Positions 29,141 to 38,876 of a DNA stretch of 64,000 nucleotides are shown one piece after another. Below the pieces are notes generated by a model, which did not search any database, was not told the origin of the DNA, and was given only the letters and a program-made list of their open reading frames with translations. A program made the position numbers and the translations under genes. This DNA is from Draconibacterium halophilum (lineage in GTDB: Bacteria; Bacteroidota; Bacteroidia; Bacteroidales; Prolixibacteraceae), in contig NZ_CP048409.1 of assembly GCF_010448835.1 (NCBI RefSeq), forward strand, positions 4,195,501-4,259,500. Reading direction: 5' to 3'. Positions within the stretch are counted from its first letter, which is position 1. Every line of letters begins with the position of its first letter.

Positions 29141-29770
29141 TCACGACTTTTTTCTTGAAAAAAAACTGGATTTCCTCATTTTTTTATAACTCTCTTTTAC
29201 GGCATCCACTTCATCTTTCAGAAATTTCTCAATGTTTTTTACCGTAACCTCTTCTCCTTGCATTTCAAGCCGTTGTGTTGTAGTAACTGCCTTTGGCACA
29301 ATTATCCATAGAATAATATAAACCAACAGACCCGCTCCCGATGTTACCAGAACGAGTAAAACAACAATTAATCTTATCACCACCGGATCCATGTTAAAAT
29401 AAGCAGCCAGTCCGCCACATACTCCTGCAATAACTGTTTGTTCAGGATCACGATAAAGTTTTCTTTTCCTCGATTTCTGTCCTGCCAATGGTTCTTCTTC
29501 TCCAGCCTCTTCCGAGAAATTTTCAGGAGTACCCAAAGTTTCAATTAACTCCTCTACCCAATCAAGAGTAACAGCTTGATTTTTTCCACCCGTTTTTTCG
29601 GTGAATATTTCTGCAATTCTGGCTTCAATATCTGCGAAAATTTCGTTGCCTTCATCATCTTTTCCAAAGTAATTTTTCAGAATTACCATGTATTTCTGCA
29701 GCGCCTCATATGCGTCTTCTTCTATATGGAATATGGTGCCGCTAATGTTTATTGTCAATGTCTTTTTCAT
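29141..29770 (-). CDS. PspC-domain membrane protein
   Basis: 209 residues. N-terminal region (MKKTLTINISGTIFHIEEDAYEAL) typical of Bacteroidota PspC proteins, then PspC itself at about 105-165 (KRKLYRDPEQTVIAGVCGGLAAYFNMDPVVIRLIVVLLVL) with two closely spaced hydrophobic helices, and a basic C-terminal tail (YKKMRKSSFFSRKKS). PspC family members take part in envelope stress responses. It lies 45 bases behind the PadR gene and belongs to the same operon. In related genomes PadR and PspC are often joined, which supports a regulator-target pair. Confidence 0.85.
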   Translation of the reverse strand: MKKTLTINISGTIFHIEEDAYEALQKYMVILKNYFGKDDEGNEIFADIEARIAEIFTEKTGGKNQAVTLDWVEELIETLGTPENFSEEAGEEEPLAGQKSRKRKLYRDPEQTVIAGVCGGLAAYFNMDPVVIRLIVVLLVLVTSGAGLLVYIILWIIVPKAVTTTQRLEMQGEEVTVKNIEKFLKDEVDAVKESYKKMRKSSFFSRKKS

Positions 29771-29815
29771 TTTAATCTATCTTAAAGTTATTACTTATAT
29801 TCTGAATTTTAACTA

Positions 29816-30148
29816 TTATGCTCTATTTGTTTTAACCCTGCGAACAGCACTAACCAATTCTCCCCACGATTCTTCCAGCTCGCTTAAAAAATCCCTGCCT
29901 TTTTCGGTCAGCTCATAATATTTTCGCGGTGGTCCCTGGTTAGATTCTTCCCAGCGGTACGTTAATAATCCATCATTCTTTAATCGGGTTAGTAATGGGT
30001 AAATTGTACCTTCTACTACTATCATATTGGCATCACGCAAACCATTAATAACGTTAATTGCGTACACAGGTTCTGCTTTACAAACCAGCAAGATACAGTA
30101 TTCTAATACCCCTTTTCTCATTTGCGCTTTTGTGTTTTCTATTTTCAT
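29816..30148 (-). CDS. PadR-family transcription regulator
   Basis: About 110 residues when started at MKIENTKAQMRKGVLEYC (ATG at 30148). The frame is open to 30214, but the additional 22 residues are not family-like and reach towards the upstream gene, so the inner start is chosen. PadR motifs: GVLEYCILLVCKAEPVYAI, VVEGTIYPLLTRLKNDGLL (winged helix), GPPRKYYELTEKGRDFL. It binds DNA as a dimer and usually represses its own operon. The likely targets are the three genes EDWM-repeat, padR and pspC. An inverted repeat gtaacg/cgttac at 30690-30734 upstream of the first gene is one possible operator, untested. Confidence 0.85.
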   Translation of the reverse strand: MKIENTKAQMRKGVLEYCILLVCKAEPVYAINVINGLRDANMIVVEGTIYPLLTRLKNDGLLTYRWEESNQGPPRKYYELTEKGRDFLSELEESWGELVSAVRRVKTNRA

Positions 30149-30201
30149 GATTTCTGACTTTTTAATGTTTATAATTTTCTGTTTGACAATTTTATATGGA
30201 A

Positions 30202-30645
30202 CTAACGTTTCCATACTTCGTCAGAAGTCATCCAGTCTTCCAATTCCAGCGGTAATTCCGCTTCTACTGCAAACTGAAAAGACCAATGATTAAATGTAGC
30301 TTCATCAATCATCCAATCTTCTACTTCCAAAGCTTCTTCCTGTTCTGTTTTAACATATTGTGCGTAGACATCAAAGCTGGCTTCATCTGTCATCCAGTCT
30401 TCTAGTCTTAATGCTTCTTCTGTCTCTACATCAAAATTTGATACGTGAACATCAGCCTCGGTTGTTAATGATCTGGATTCGACAGTGTTATCAACCATTG
30501 CCAGGGCCATTCCCTTAAAGCTAACAGTTATCGGTAATGATTTTCCTAAATTCTGAGCATTTACACTAAAACCCAGAACTACTAAAATTAAGCTTAATGC
30601 TAAAATTTTTGAAGTTGTTTTCTGAACATTGTTTTTTGTTTTCAT
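30202..30645 (-). CDS. Secreted protein with 27-residue EDWM repeats
   Basis: 147 residues. Signal peptide ALSLILVVLGFSVNAQ near residues 15-31, then a linker and three repeats. The tetrapeptide EDWM falls at 82-85, 109-112 and 136-139, exactly 27 residues apart. Units read EEALRLEDWMTDEASF, EEALEVEDWMIDEATF and ELPLELEDWMTSDEVW. The mature part is highly acidic and beta- or turn-like between units. I know no function for this motif. The gene has a strong, unusual-for-phylum ribosome-binding site (aggagg, 7-8 bases before ATG) and starts a minus-strand operon with padR and pspC, so it is likely under PadR control. Confidence 0.75.
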   Translation of the reverse strand: MKTKNNVQKTTSKILALSLILVVLGFSVNAQNLGKSLPITVSFKGMALAMVDNTVESRSLTTEADVHVSNFDVETEEALRLEDWMTDEASFDVYAQYVKTEQEEALEVEDWMIDEATFNHWSFQFAVEAELPLELEDWMTSDEVWKR

Positions 30646-30944
30646 GACTTATCCTCCTGTTGTTTTATTGTTTTCTGAAAAATCGTTTTGTAACGTTTTT
30701 CAATTATATGACGCACAATTTCTCACTGCGTTACACTTTGTATAGTACTTTTTTTAATCTACTTCTATTTTTTACTCGGTTCTATGTTATACATGTTTCC
30801 TGTTTTGTGGATGAAACCAAACAAAACAACAAGCGTATATCGCTCGTTATCCGACTATTACACCTTGCCGAATACTATGTTCACCCAAGGCAAATATGTA
30901 TTTGGGATAACTAAAAATTAACGATGAATGAAGTACCAATAAGG

Positions 30945-31085
30945 ATTTTGTTTCACTAAGATTAAGTGTTTTTAAAGGTATTCGACGGATATCATTCGGA
31001 AATATGTTTCAAATATTTGGGCATAAGAAGAAGTCAAATAAAGTTCTTTCTTGCCATCATATAATCCCCTTACAGCAGATTTTTT
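30945..31085. repeat. Degenerate terminator/tRNA-tail module (copy A)
   Basis: Located in the 493-base divergent gap 30646-31138. It aligns by eye over about 140 bases with 42053-42200 (shared blocks: cactaa.attaa, ttttaa.ggt, attcggaaa, gtttcaaa.atttgg, then aagaagtc...agttctttct, and cccc.tacag). The remainder of the gap (30660-30940) probably holds the promoters of both flanking genes. Confidence 0.55.
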
Positions 31086-31138
31086 CGTAAATTGTATGGT
31101 AATTAACCACGTGTTGAACCAAAAATCTCAAACCACCC

Positions 31139-33364
31139 ATGAGTTTTCAATCCATAAAGAATGGCATTAGTGCATGGCTGGAGAAACATTTATCTTCACC
31201 CGGTGATACATTCGAGGATCTCGCGCTAAAAAAACGGTTCTTTCTTTTTCTTGCTCCTGGCATTCCATTCTTGATATTTATGGCAATTGTATTCTGGAAT
31301 TTGCACCTATACAAATTTACTGTCGGGATGAGTATTTTTATCCTTTTTGAGTTATTCATCTTGCTACTATTTTTGATAGTGCATCGGAATACAAACATAT
31401 TTGCACTTATTAACCTCTATTTCTATGTACTGTTCTCGTTTGCTGCCGTGCTTTATTTTGGAGGAATTTTATACTCAGGTGGAGTTGTTTTTATTGGTCT
31501 TGCAGGTGCCCTTAATTCCTTAGCTTTTTTAAAGCCCGGTCAAATACGGTATATTTTTATCGTTTATATTTCCACGGTTATTGTTGAGGCATTCTTGCAG
31601 CCGTTTCTTACCAAAGTTCCAGAAATTACACCAACCATTAACCATGTTCTTTTTGTACTTCACCTGCTTGTTGTGGCTAAGGTGTTTTACGATCATCTCA
31701 ATACTTATATCCGGGAAAGTATTCGGGCAAAAAAAATGGAAGCCGAGCAATTAAAAGAGATGGAAAAAATAAAAACCGACTTTTACACCAACATTACCCA
31801 CGAATTCAAAACCCCGTTGACTGTAATTCTTGGTTTAACCAATCCGGATTCAAAAATTTCAAAAACAAGTTTTTCGAACTATATTCCGATGATTAGACGA
31901 AATGCAATGCGGCTTCTTCAATTGGTAAACCAGATGCTCGATCTTTCGAAACTGGAAGCACAAATAATGCAGGTTAATTATATACAAACTGATATTATCT
32001 CCTATTTCCGACAGCTTATTGAACCTTTCAGGCATTTGGCAAACGAAAAGGAAATTAACCTACATTTTCAAACCACAGTAAAGGAATTATACATGGATTT
32101 TGATCCGGAAAGAATGGATTCTTTAGTTGGGAATCTTTTAATGAACGCTATTAAATATTCTTCCAAGAATTCCCTCATCAGTTTTAACGTTTCGAAACTC
32201 AAAGGAGAAGATAAACTGTACAATATAGGTTATTCAATATTCCCACCTAGAAGATACTACCCAGATCGTTTACTAAAACTGGAAATAAAAGATACCGGAA
32301 TTGGAATTACAAAAGAGGAAATTCCGCTAATCTTTAACCGGTTTTACAGGGTTAGCAGAAACAACCATGAACTCAAAGAAGGTGCAGGAATCGGATTACT
32401 TTTAGTGAAAGAAATAGTTAAGTTGCTAAACGGAAACTTGTTTATATGCAGCAAACCCGGGAAAGGAACAGAGATTATTGTTTTATTACCACTCACAAAC
32501 AAGGCTAATCAAACTGAACCGGGAACAGCCTCTGCGCAAATCATAGCCGGCAACGGTAAACATCCGGAATTCAAATCACCACAGCCAAAAGCAGGAAAAG
32601 AACTACCACATTTGCTACTAATTGAAGACAACGATGATGTGGTTACCTACCTGGAAACAGTTACCGCCAATTTTTATAAAATTGAACGAGCTGGAAATGG
32701 AATTCAGGGAATTGAAATGGCGCTTAAAAGTGTTCCAGATATTATTATATCCGACATTTTAATGCCTGGCAAAAATGGGTACGAGGTGTGTAATACGTTG
32801 AAAAAGAACTTTAGGACTAGCCATGTTCCAATTATTCTTTTAACAGCAAAAAGCGATAAATCATCACAAATTGAGGGGTTTGAAAAAGGGGCTGATGCGT
32901 ATATTACCAAACCTTTTAATCCGCGCGAACTGTTGCTGCGTTTGCAAAAGCTGATTGAAAACCGCGACAAATTAAAAGCCAAATATAAAACGCTTGCCAT
33001 TGTATCCGATATTCAGCAGGCAAAAGCGCCCGGGCCCGATGAGCAGTTTCTAATAAAAACGAAACAAGTTCTGGAAAAACGTTTTTCCGATGAAGATTTT
33101 AACCCTGTTGAACTGTCGAATCATCTGGGTATGTCACGCTCTCAGTTGTTCCGAAAAATTAAAGCATTAACGGGCTTGTCGGCATCGCATTTTATATGCT
33201 TTTACCGGCTATCTGTTGCCCGGGAAAAAATTGAAAAAACCAATTTAAACATCTCGGAAATAGCTTACGAGGTTGGCTTTAAAGATCCTGCCTATTTTTC
33301 AAGAGTTTTTACGAGAGAGTTTGGCATGGCACCAAATATTTTTCGTCAAAAACATCACAATTAA
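31139..33364 (+). CDS. Membrane hybrid two-component protein with AraC output
   Basis: 741 residues: five to six hydrophobic helices (about 30-190), coiled linker, HisKA with NITHEFKTPLTVI (His221), HATPase (LLMNAIKYSS, DTGIGITKEE, GAGIGLLLVKEI), receiver (LIEDNDDVVTYL, Asp in IIISDILMPGKNG, Lys in YITKPFN), and an AraC-type helix-turn-helix at the end (ELSNHLGMSRSQLFRKIKALTG, SEIAYEVGFKDPAYFSRVFTREFG). Bacteroidota hybrid systems normally sense glycans by a large periplasmic propeller. Here the sensor is replaced by a membrane bundle, so the signal is more likely a lipid, small molecule or membrane state. It precedes a lipoprotein propeller gene. Confidence 0.9.
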   Translation: MSFQSIKNGISAWLEKHLSSPGDTFEDLALKKRFFLFLAPGIPFLIFMAIVFWNLHLYKFTVGMSIFILFELFILLLFLIVHRNTNIFALINLYFYVLFSFAAVLYFGGILYSGGVVFIGLAGALNSLAFLKPGQIRYIFIVYISTVIVEAFLQPFLTKVPEITPTINHVLFVLHLLVVAKVFYDHLNTYIRESIRAKKMEAEQLKEMEKIKTDFYTNITHEFKTPLTVILGLTNPDSKISKTSFSNYIPMIRRNAMRLLQLVNQMLDLSKLEAQIMQVNYIQTDIISYFRQLIEPFRHLANEKEINLHFQTTVKELYMDFDPERMDSLVGNLLMNAIKYSSKNSLISFNVSKLKGEDKLYNIGYSIFPPRRYYPDRLLKLEIKDTGIGITKEEIPLIFNRFYRVSRNNHELKEGAGIGLLLVKEIVKLLNGNLFICSKPGKGTEIIVLLPLTNKANQTEPGTASAQIIAGNGKHPEFKSPQPKAGKELPHLLLIEDNDDVVTYLETVTANFYKIERAGNGIQGIEMALKSVPDIIISDILMPGKNGYEVCNTLKKNFRTSHVPIILLTAKSDKSSQIEGFEKGADAYITKPFNPRELLLRLQKLIENRDKLKAKYKTLAIVSDIQQAKAPGPDEQFLIKTKQVLEKRFSDEDFNPVELSNHLGMSRSQLFRKIKALTGLSASHFICFYRLSVAREKIEKTNLNISEIAYEVGFKDPAYFSRVFTREFGMAPNIFRQKHHN

Positions 33365-33501
33365 TCCCTACACTACTGCACCATTCGTAACAAAAAATAA
33401 GACCCCGAAATCACTATTATGTGCAAGACTCTGCAACAATGGTGCAAGCTAATTCGCCATAATTCAACTAACTTTTCATTGAAACTCAAAAAACGTACAC
33501 A

Positions 33502-34509
33502 ATGAAAAGATTAGTATTTTTTATGGTAATGATACTTCTTGTATCGTGCGACAACGAAAACACATTTTCCGATGACGATTTACGCGAAATAGAAAAGTCG
33601 GCTGCTGTACAAGCTTTTCCCGATATTATTGAACTCCCCTTTGGATTTCAGCCGGAAGGAATTACAACCGGCCCCAACCACAATTTTTATGTCGGCTCGC
33701 TGGTAAGTGGACAAATCTACAAGGGGAACCTGAAAACCGGAGAAGGAAACATTCTTTACGCACCATTAGGAATGGATCAGACAATAGGATTATCGCTTGA
33801 TTCGAGAACAGGCTATTTGTATGCAGCCAAAGGATTATTAGGAACAGGTGCGGTTTATGATTCAAAAACCGGCAACCTTATCGCTTCTATTCCTCTCGCA
33901 GCACCTTTTAATTCAATGATCAACGATGTGGTGGTTACAAGAAAGGCTGCCTATTTTACCAGTTCGCTTGAGCCGGTGCTTTATAAAGTTCCTCTTTTAA
34001 ATAATGGAAACTTACCCGAAACTGTTGAAGTAATTGCTTTGCCCTTAGCCGGCGATTTCAGTATGGAACCACATCCAATGATTCCACAGCTGGGTGCTTT
34101 TGCCAACGGAATTGATGCAACACCAAACGGCAAACATTTGATTCTTGCTAATACGGGCCGCGGCGAACTATATCATGTAAATCCGTTAACCGGAGAATCT
34201 TCACTGATTGATTTGGGCGGAGTATTACTTCCTTTTGCCGATGGAATGCTACTTGACGGAGAAATGCTTTACGTGGTGCAGAATATGATGAACCAGGTAG
34301 CTGTAATAATGTTGAATGACGACTTCGTATCCGGAGCGCTGGTTGGCACCATAAACGATGTTGATTTTGGCGTACCAACTACTATTGCCGAATTTGGTGC
34401 CCGCCTTTACCTGGTAAATGCTCATTTTGATGTGGCACCACCAACCGGAAGTTTTCCTGATGTTGAATTTGAAGTTGTTAGTGTTCCAAAATATGAGGAA
34501 GATAATTAG
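33502..34509 (+). CDS. Lipoprotein with SMP-30/NHL-like beta-propeller
   Basis: 335 residues. Lipoprotein signal MKRLVFFMVMILLVSCDNE (Cys16 in LVSC). The mature part has repeated blades: FQPEGITTGPNHNFYVGSL, GLSLDSRTGYLYAAKG, ANGIDATPNGKHLILAN, FADGMLLDGEMLYVVQN. Such propellers belong to the SMP-30/gluconolactonase superfamily. The metal-binding residues cannot be confirmed by eye, so catalysis is uncertain. It lies 137 bases after the AraC hybrid protein and may be its target. A terminator-like module follows at 34612-34640. Confidence 0.75.
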   Translation: MKRLVFFMVMILLVSCDNENTFSDDDLREIEKSAAVQAFPDIIELPFGFQPEGITTGPNHNFYVGSLVSGQIYKGNLKTGEGNILYAPLGMDQTIGLSLDSRTGYLYAAKGLLGTGAVYDSKTGNLIASIPLAAPFNSMINDVVVTRKAAYFTSSLEPVLYKVPLLNNGNLPETVEVIALPLAGDFSMEPHPMIPQLGAFANGIDATPNGKHLILANTGRGELYHVNPLTGESSLIDLGGVLLPFADGMLLDGEMLYVVQNMMNQVAVIMLNDDFVSGALVGTINDVDFGVPTTIAEFGARLYLVNAHFDVAPPTGSFPDVEFEVVSVPKYEEDN

Positions 34510-34589
34510 AAGGCTTTAGGGATTTACATGAAAAAAATAATTCAATTAATAAAATTGAAACCTCTCTTATTTAACCCAGGATCATGTAA

Positions 34590-34690
34590 TTATTGAAAAT
34601 GTAAAAACCAAAAAAGGCCGTCAAATTTGACGACCTTTTTTGAGGTGCTCCCGTAGCAGATGGAAGATACAACCACATTTGCAAAATATT
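34590..34690. repeat. Terminator plus tRNA-tail-like module (copy D)
   Basis: The stretch aaaaaagg..gtcaaatttgac..cctttttt (about 34611-34641) is a symmetric hairpin that can stop transcripts from both sides. It is followed by gaggtgctccc, exactly as at the real tRNA-Asn locus (49697-49736), where only about five of the 43 bases differ. After that, the tRNA-like part has decayed (gtagcagatggaag). Confidence 0.65.
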
Positions 34691-34742
34691 AGCAGTTATA
34701 ATACATTTTGAAGCTTGAGAAGAATCCTATTGATCTTTTTGC

Positions 34743-37154
34743 TCAAAACCCCTTTTTCGGAACAACTTTAATTTCTTCCTTTACTCGCTGAATTTTATTC
34801 ACTTTTTTCCCCGAATCAAATCGGTAGCTCAGTTTCAGCCATAGTGGAAATCCATTTGTCCTGATATTTCCTTGCCAGTTACTTTCGAAATTGCTGCCCG
34901 AAATATCAGTTGCCTGATAGGTTACCGAATTTTTAAAAGGGACAGCACTGGTAATACCAATTTTAATTTTGTCATTTATATTTTTTTCAACAGAAACAAA
35001 GTAGAGCGCATCGTTATAGGTTTTGTTTTGAAAGTATTGCAAACCCATATCATATTGAAGCTGAAACGAAGCCGACCACCCGTTTGTAAAAGATATCAGT
35101 GTTGAAAGACCGGATTGCAGCGCAATGTTTTCTGAATCCACTTCAGGCGCCAATCCATTTGTTTTGCTGCGAATATTAAAAACTTGCAAATATGGATTTA
35201 CCGTTATCCTCTTATGCAGTTTCAGCGAACCCTTCACCTGTAATCCGTATTGAAAAATGTCGCCCATATTTTGGTATTGCGAAATAAATATTGCTTCGTC
35301 ATTGATGTAGCTGAAGGGTTGAATTGAATTATTGAATTGCTGCAGAAACACTCTTGCCGAGACGAAGTTACCCCGAAATGCCGATGAAAAATCTGTTGCC
35401 CAATAGTGCGAAACCTCAGGCGTTAATGCCGGATTCCCCACATTTAATTTTAGTGGATCACTTCGGCTTTCAGTTGGGTTCAATTCATACAAGCCCGGTC
35501 GGTTCAACGATTTTCGATAGATTACCTTCAGTTGGTTGGCAGAGTTAATTTTCCAGTTGAACAAAAAATGTGGCAACACATCAAATTCATCGTTCTGAAA
35601 TCCGTCTTTGAGCGATGAAACCGACTTTTCAGCCCGCAACCCAAGCTGCACTTCGAAAACAGATTTAGAAAAAAGCAATTCGCCATAAGCCGCCCAGATA
35701 TTCTCCTTAAATCGGAAATTATGATTTGCATTATCTTTTAAAACTGAACAGGAGGTTTTTATTCCTGAGTTTAATTGCCAATTCTCAGCAAAAGGGTGTG
35801 TATAATCAAGTTTCAGAATACCCCTTGTTTCATTGGGCTGACTGGTGTATTTTAAGTTGCCCGGAGAAGTACTAGAAGAACTATCGGATAAAAAGTTTAT
35901 GGAATTATTGGCCTGCAGGTTATAATAACTGATGTCCGTTGTTATTTCCTGTTTGTTCACAAAAATATGCTTGTAGTATAGCGATGCAAACGACTGAAAA
36001 TTTTTATCATCGTCGTTTTTTGTAACTGACCAACTTTTATTAGACTCATTTTCATGTTGTCTGTCAAGATGTATCTGCCCGTCCTGCTCCCATGAGTATG
36101 GATTAAGAAATCCATAAAAATTGAATTGGTTGCTTTTGTCGGGTATGAAATCACTTCCGAAATGAAACTTATGCGACCAGTTTTTCTGCCGGACATTTTC
36201 CAAAACAGCTATGGTTGTGTTTTCTACTTCCGATTGAATTTTCCGCTTTTCAGTATTTTCTATATCAAAATAACTAATTTCTCCGTTGTACGAAGTATAA
36301 AAATTAAATTTCTCTCGTCCGTAATTCAAACTGTAACTGGGGAAAAGATACATTGTTTCGGCAGAAGTCGGCACTTCAATATATGCATGTCCGCTTAATC
36401 CCGTTTCCTTTTCCTCCAGCACAATATTGATAACACCAGTTACGGCGGCATCGTATTTTGAACCGGGAGCCGAAATCACTTCAATTTTGTCAATTTTTGA
36501 TGCCTCCAGGCGACGTAAATAATCGATATCACGCTCTATTCCATTTACACGTAAAATGAGTTTGCTGCTTCCTTCCAGTGAAATGTTCTGCATAAAATCG
36601 GTTTGAATACCCGGGATGTGTTTTAAAACGTCGCCCCCAGAAAATGAAGCGTCTTTCAGTTTTTTATTCATGAAATAAGTTGTCGTATTGCCATCAGATT
36701 TAGCTTTCAATCTTTCTCCAACAATTGTCAACGATTCCATTTTTACCGTTTTCTCATTCAATAAAATCTCATCAGTGCAGATTTTCGTCTTTTCATTTAA
36801 ATTCACATTTACGGTTTTGGCGTTAAATCCGATGTGCGAAATTTCGAGAAAATATTTACCCTTTTCGTTTGCACTAATTTGAAAATTTCCCTGGGCATTA
36901 CTGATGGTACCTGAAACCAGTGATGAATCAGGTAAACGATGCAACGCAAGCGTGGCAAACGGAACCACTTCTCCATTGTTTTTTGATTGCAAGGCTCCTT
37001 CAATTGTAAATGTCGGCTGAGCAAAAACAGAAAAAGTTATCATGCTTAAAATAAACAGCAGAAGCAATTTTTTCAAATTTATGCAGCCATCCAAATTGGC
37101 CTTGTTTTTTGTGATAGTCTTTTCTTTTAAATCGAAAATTCTTGTAAATTCCAT
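34743..37154 (-). CDS. Outer-membrane beta-barrel receptor (TonB-dependent receptor-like)
   Basis: About 803 residues from ATG 37154 (a TTG further up at 37178 is also open). Long basic start, signal segment LLLLFILSMITFSVFAQ, CarboxypepD-regulatory-like domain (GEVVPFATLALHRL..., ISHIGFNAKTVNV), plug-like region (GGDVLKHIPGIQTDF, SKIDKIEVISAPGSKYDAAVTGVINIVL) and a beta-barrel of about 550 residues. The OMP_b-brl_3 group lacks a clear TonB box. It imports or senses an unknown ligand. It lies 162 bases behind a LytTR regulator on the same strand, which probably controls it. Confidence 0.85.
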   Translation of the reverse strand: MEFTRIFDLKEKTITKNKANLDGCINLKKLLLLFILSMITFSVFAQPTFTIEGALQSKNNGEVVPFATLALHRLPDSSLVSGTISNAQGNFQISANEKGKYFLEISHIGFNAKTVNVNLNEKTKICTDEILLNEKTVKMESLTIVGERLKAKSDGNTTTYFMNKKLKDASFSGGDVLKHIPGIQTDFMQNISLEGSSKLILRVNGIERDIDYLRRLEASKIDKIEVISAPGSKYDAAVTGVINIVLEEKETGLSGHAYIEVPTSAETMYLFPSYSLNYGREKFNFYTSYNGEISYFDIENTEKRKIQSEVENTTIAVLENVRQKNWSHKFHFGSDFIPDKSNQFNFYGFLNPYSWEQDGQIHLDRQHENESNKSWSVTKNDDDKNFQSFASLYYKHIFVNKQEITTDISYYNLQANNSINFLSDSSSSTSPGNLKYTSQPNETRGILKLDYTHPFAENWQLNSGIKTSCSVLKDNANHNFRFKENIWAAYGELLFSKSVFEVQLGLRAEKSVSSLKDGFQNDEFDVLPHFLFNWKINSANQLKVIYRKSLNRPGLYELNPTESRSDPLKLNVGNPALTPEVSHYWATDFSSAFRGNFVSARVFLQQFNNSIQPFSYINDEAIFISQYQNMGDIFQYGLQVKGSLKLHKRITVNPYLQVFNIRSKTNGLAPEVDSENIALQSGLSTLISFTNGWSASFQLQYDMGLQYFQNKTYNDALYFVSVEKNINDKIKIGITSAVPFKNSVTYQATDISGSNFESNWQGNIRTNGFPLWLKLSYRFDSGKKVNKIQRVKEEIKVVPKKGF

Positions 37155-37316
37155 AAGGTTGTTTTTTTGTGATTGCAATTGTTTTGCTCACAAAAAGAAG
37201 CAACAGAATTATACGAACCAAGCAATTAGTATACACAGCAAAGATTTGTTACGAATGGTGTTTCGGAGCTTTTTATCTTGTGATGAATGGTAGTTTTCTG
37301 TTACGAATGACAACCT

Positions 37317-38180
37317 TTAGTTTTGGATTTTCTTCAGGTTTTCATCAAAAGATTTGGTGTTCTGGCGTGATACCGGTACTTCAAATTCTGTGTTATTGAG
37401 TGTTAAATGATAACCTGAAGAATTCCCCTTTTTATTTGCCACTTTTTTTAGGTTGACTATAAACGCCCGGTGCGTTCTATGAAATTCAGGAAAATCGGAA
37501 AGCTGTCGTTCTACTTCACTCATCGAATTGCGTATCATTTCTTGTTTTATTTTGCCGTTTACCAGCAGCTGAAATACCACATAATTCCCGTCAGATTCAG
37601 CATAAATCAATTGTGAAGGATAAAACGTTAGTTCCTCCTTTTTAAGTTTCGAGCGGATTTGAATTTTATTTTCAAGTGGCATTTTCTGAGAAGAGTCTTC
37701 TATTACCGAAATTCTGGTTATAAAAAGCGACTGATAGTTAATGGCAGTAAAAAAGGCAAATGGAATAATTCCGGTAAAAAAGCCATATTTAAATGAATCA
37801 AAAAAAGTAGCCAGGTTCCAACGATCAGAGGGAGGTTCGAGCAAAAATGCCAGCAGATATATCACGATCCCGATTATAAGCATAATCAGTACAATAAAAA
37901 CCATCTCTTTCAAAAGATTCCATACGTTTTTACTGGAAAACCACTTGATAGTTTTAAATAACCTGATAGCTATGTAAGCTGCTAGTCCTGCGCTCAAACA
38001 ATACACAGCCATAGTTTGTATGTATGGTAAATTGCTGACTCCCTGATTGCTAACAGGTTTGTATATCATTAACATTACAAAACAAAAAAAGGCCAAAACC
38101 AATGCACCTGCTATCGGCTTTTTAATCAGGTAATTCTGCGGATAATCTTTTAACCAAATCTTGTCAATTATGCTGACCAT
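37317..38180 (-). CDS. LytTR-family regulator with four membrane helices
   Basis: 287 residues: four hydrophobic helices (about 25-155), then a LytTR DNA-binding domain (about 185-287) with LIYAESDGNYVVFQ, MSEVERQLSDFPEFHRTHRAFIVNLKKV and VPVSRQNTKSF. The protein has no receiver domain. It would bind DNA directly from the inner membrane, in the way of other one-component LytTR membrane regulators. It lies directly upstream of the receptor gene. Confidence 0.85.
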   Translation of the reverse strand: MVSIIDKIWLKDYPQNYLIKKPIAGALVLAFFCFVMLMIYKPVSNQGVSNLPYIQTMAVYCLSAGLAAYIAIRLFKTIKWFSSKNVWNLLKEMVFIVLIMLIIGIVIYLLAFLLEPPSDRWNLATFFDSFKYGFFTGIIPFAFFTAINYQSLFITRISVIEDSSQKMPLENKIQIRSKLKKEELTFYPSQLIYAESDGNYVVFQLLVNGKIKQEMIRNSMSEVERQLSDFPEFHRTHRAFIVNLKKVANKKGNSSGYHLTLNNTEFEVPVSRQNTKSFDENLKKIQN

Positions 38181-38876
38181 CTTTTCAGTTGAAATAGAAT
38201 AAATGTTTTAACGAATGTAGAAAAATTAACCCTTCTAAACAATCTGTTTAGTACAGGCCGAAAGTTTAAATCAAACATGGAATATCTTAATGGGTTCATC
38301 CTATTTAAAATTAACGGGTGTTCCCCATTTCCAAGTGTTTTTAACTTGTTACAAATATTGCAAATTGTTGCTTCATGACAAATATTTTATAATCGAACTC
38401 GGGTTAATAAGAAGAGATAGAAATAGATGTAAGAAAGTGTAGAAAAACAAAAAAGCATCTGAATAAAAGATTCTAAGCGCTCTTTTAAGATGCTCCCCTA
38501 GCAGCTTGAAGTTGCAACTTAATCTGTGAAATTTTTGTGTAAATTCCCCCTTCCTTTGCTGATATTTGACAATAGGTTCGACTCTGGATCAGGAAAGTTT
38601 AGGTTCGAGCTCCATAAGGACAAATACAAAATTATGATTTATGAGATTTTTATTTTTTGTTTTTTGTGTGCCAGCCTTCACAACAGGTTATAAATTCAGT
38701 TTGGTCTACTTTTAAATCATCCCTTTTAATGATTTCCCTTACAGTTTACTGTAGCTACATACGATAATCCGGCTCTAATCATCTGATCTCTAATAAAAAT
38801 TGTTATATTATAAGGATATTGACAAGAAACCCCATTTATCAATTTTTTTTGGAAATTAAAACAAAAATGCCGCTTT
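38181..38876. other. Gene-free stretch with a module copy
   Basis: About 700 bases between the LytTR gene and the ATP-grasp fusion. It contains the terminator/tRNA-tail module at about 38448-38540 (gctcccctagcagcttgaag). Beyond that are two short T-loop-like strings, ggttcgactc (38575 region) and ggttcgagctcc (38603 region), in the plus orientation. No intact tRNA can be folded here. The promoter of the downstream operon must lie within the last 100 bases. Confidence 0.45.
38448..38540 (-). repeat. Degenerate terminator/tRNA-tail module (copy E)
   Basis: Block aaaaaagcatct ... ttttaagatgctcccctagcag followed by cttgaagttgcaactt. Read on the minus strand it is a tRNA 3'-end-like string ending in GGGGAGCA, then an imperfect hairpin. 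Confidence 0.5.

Noticed and set aside
38570..38615. Two T-loop-like strings (ggttcgactc, ggttcgagctcc)
   Set aside because: No acceptor, D or anticodon arms can be paired around them; at best remnants.
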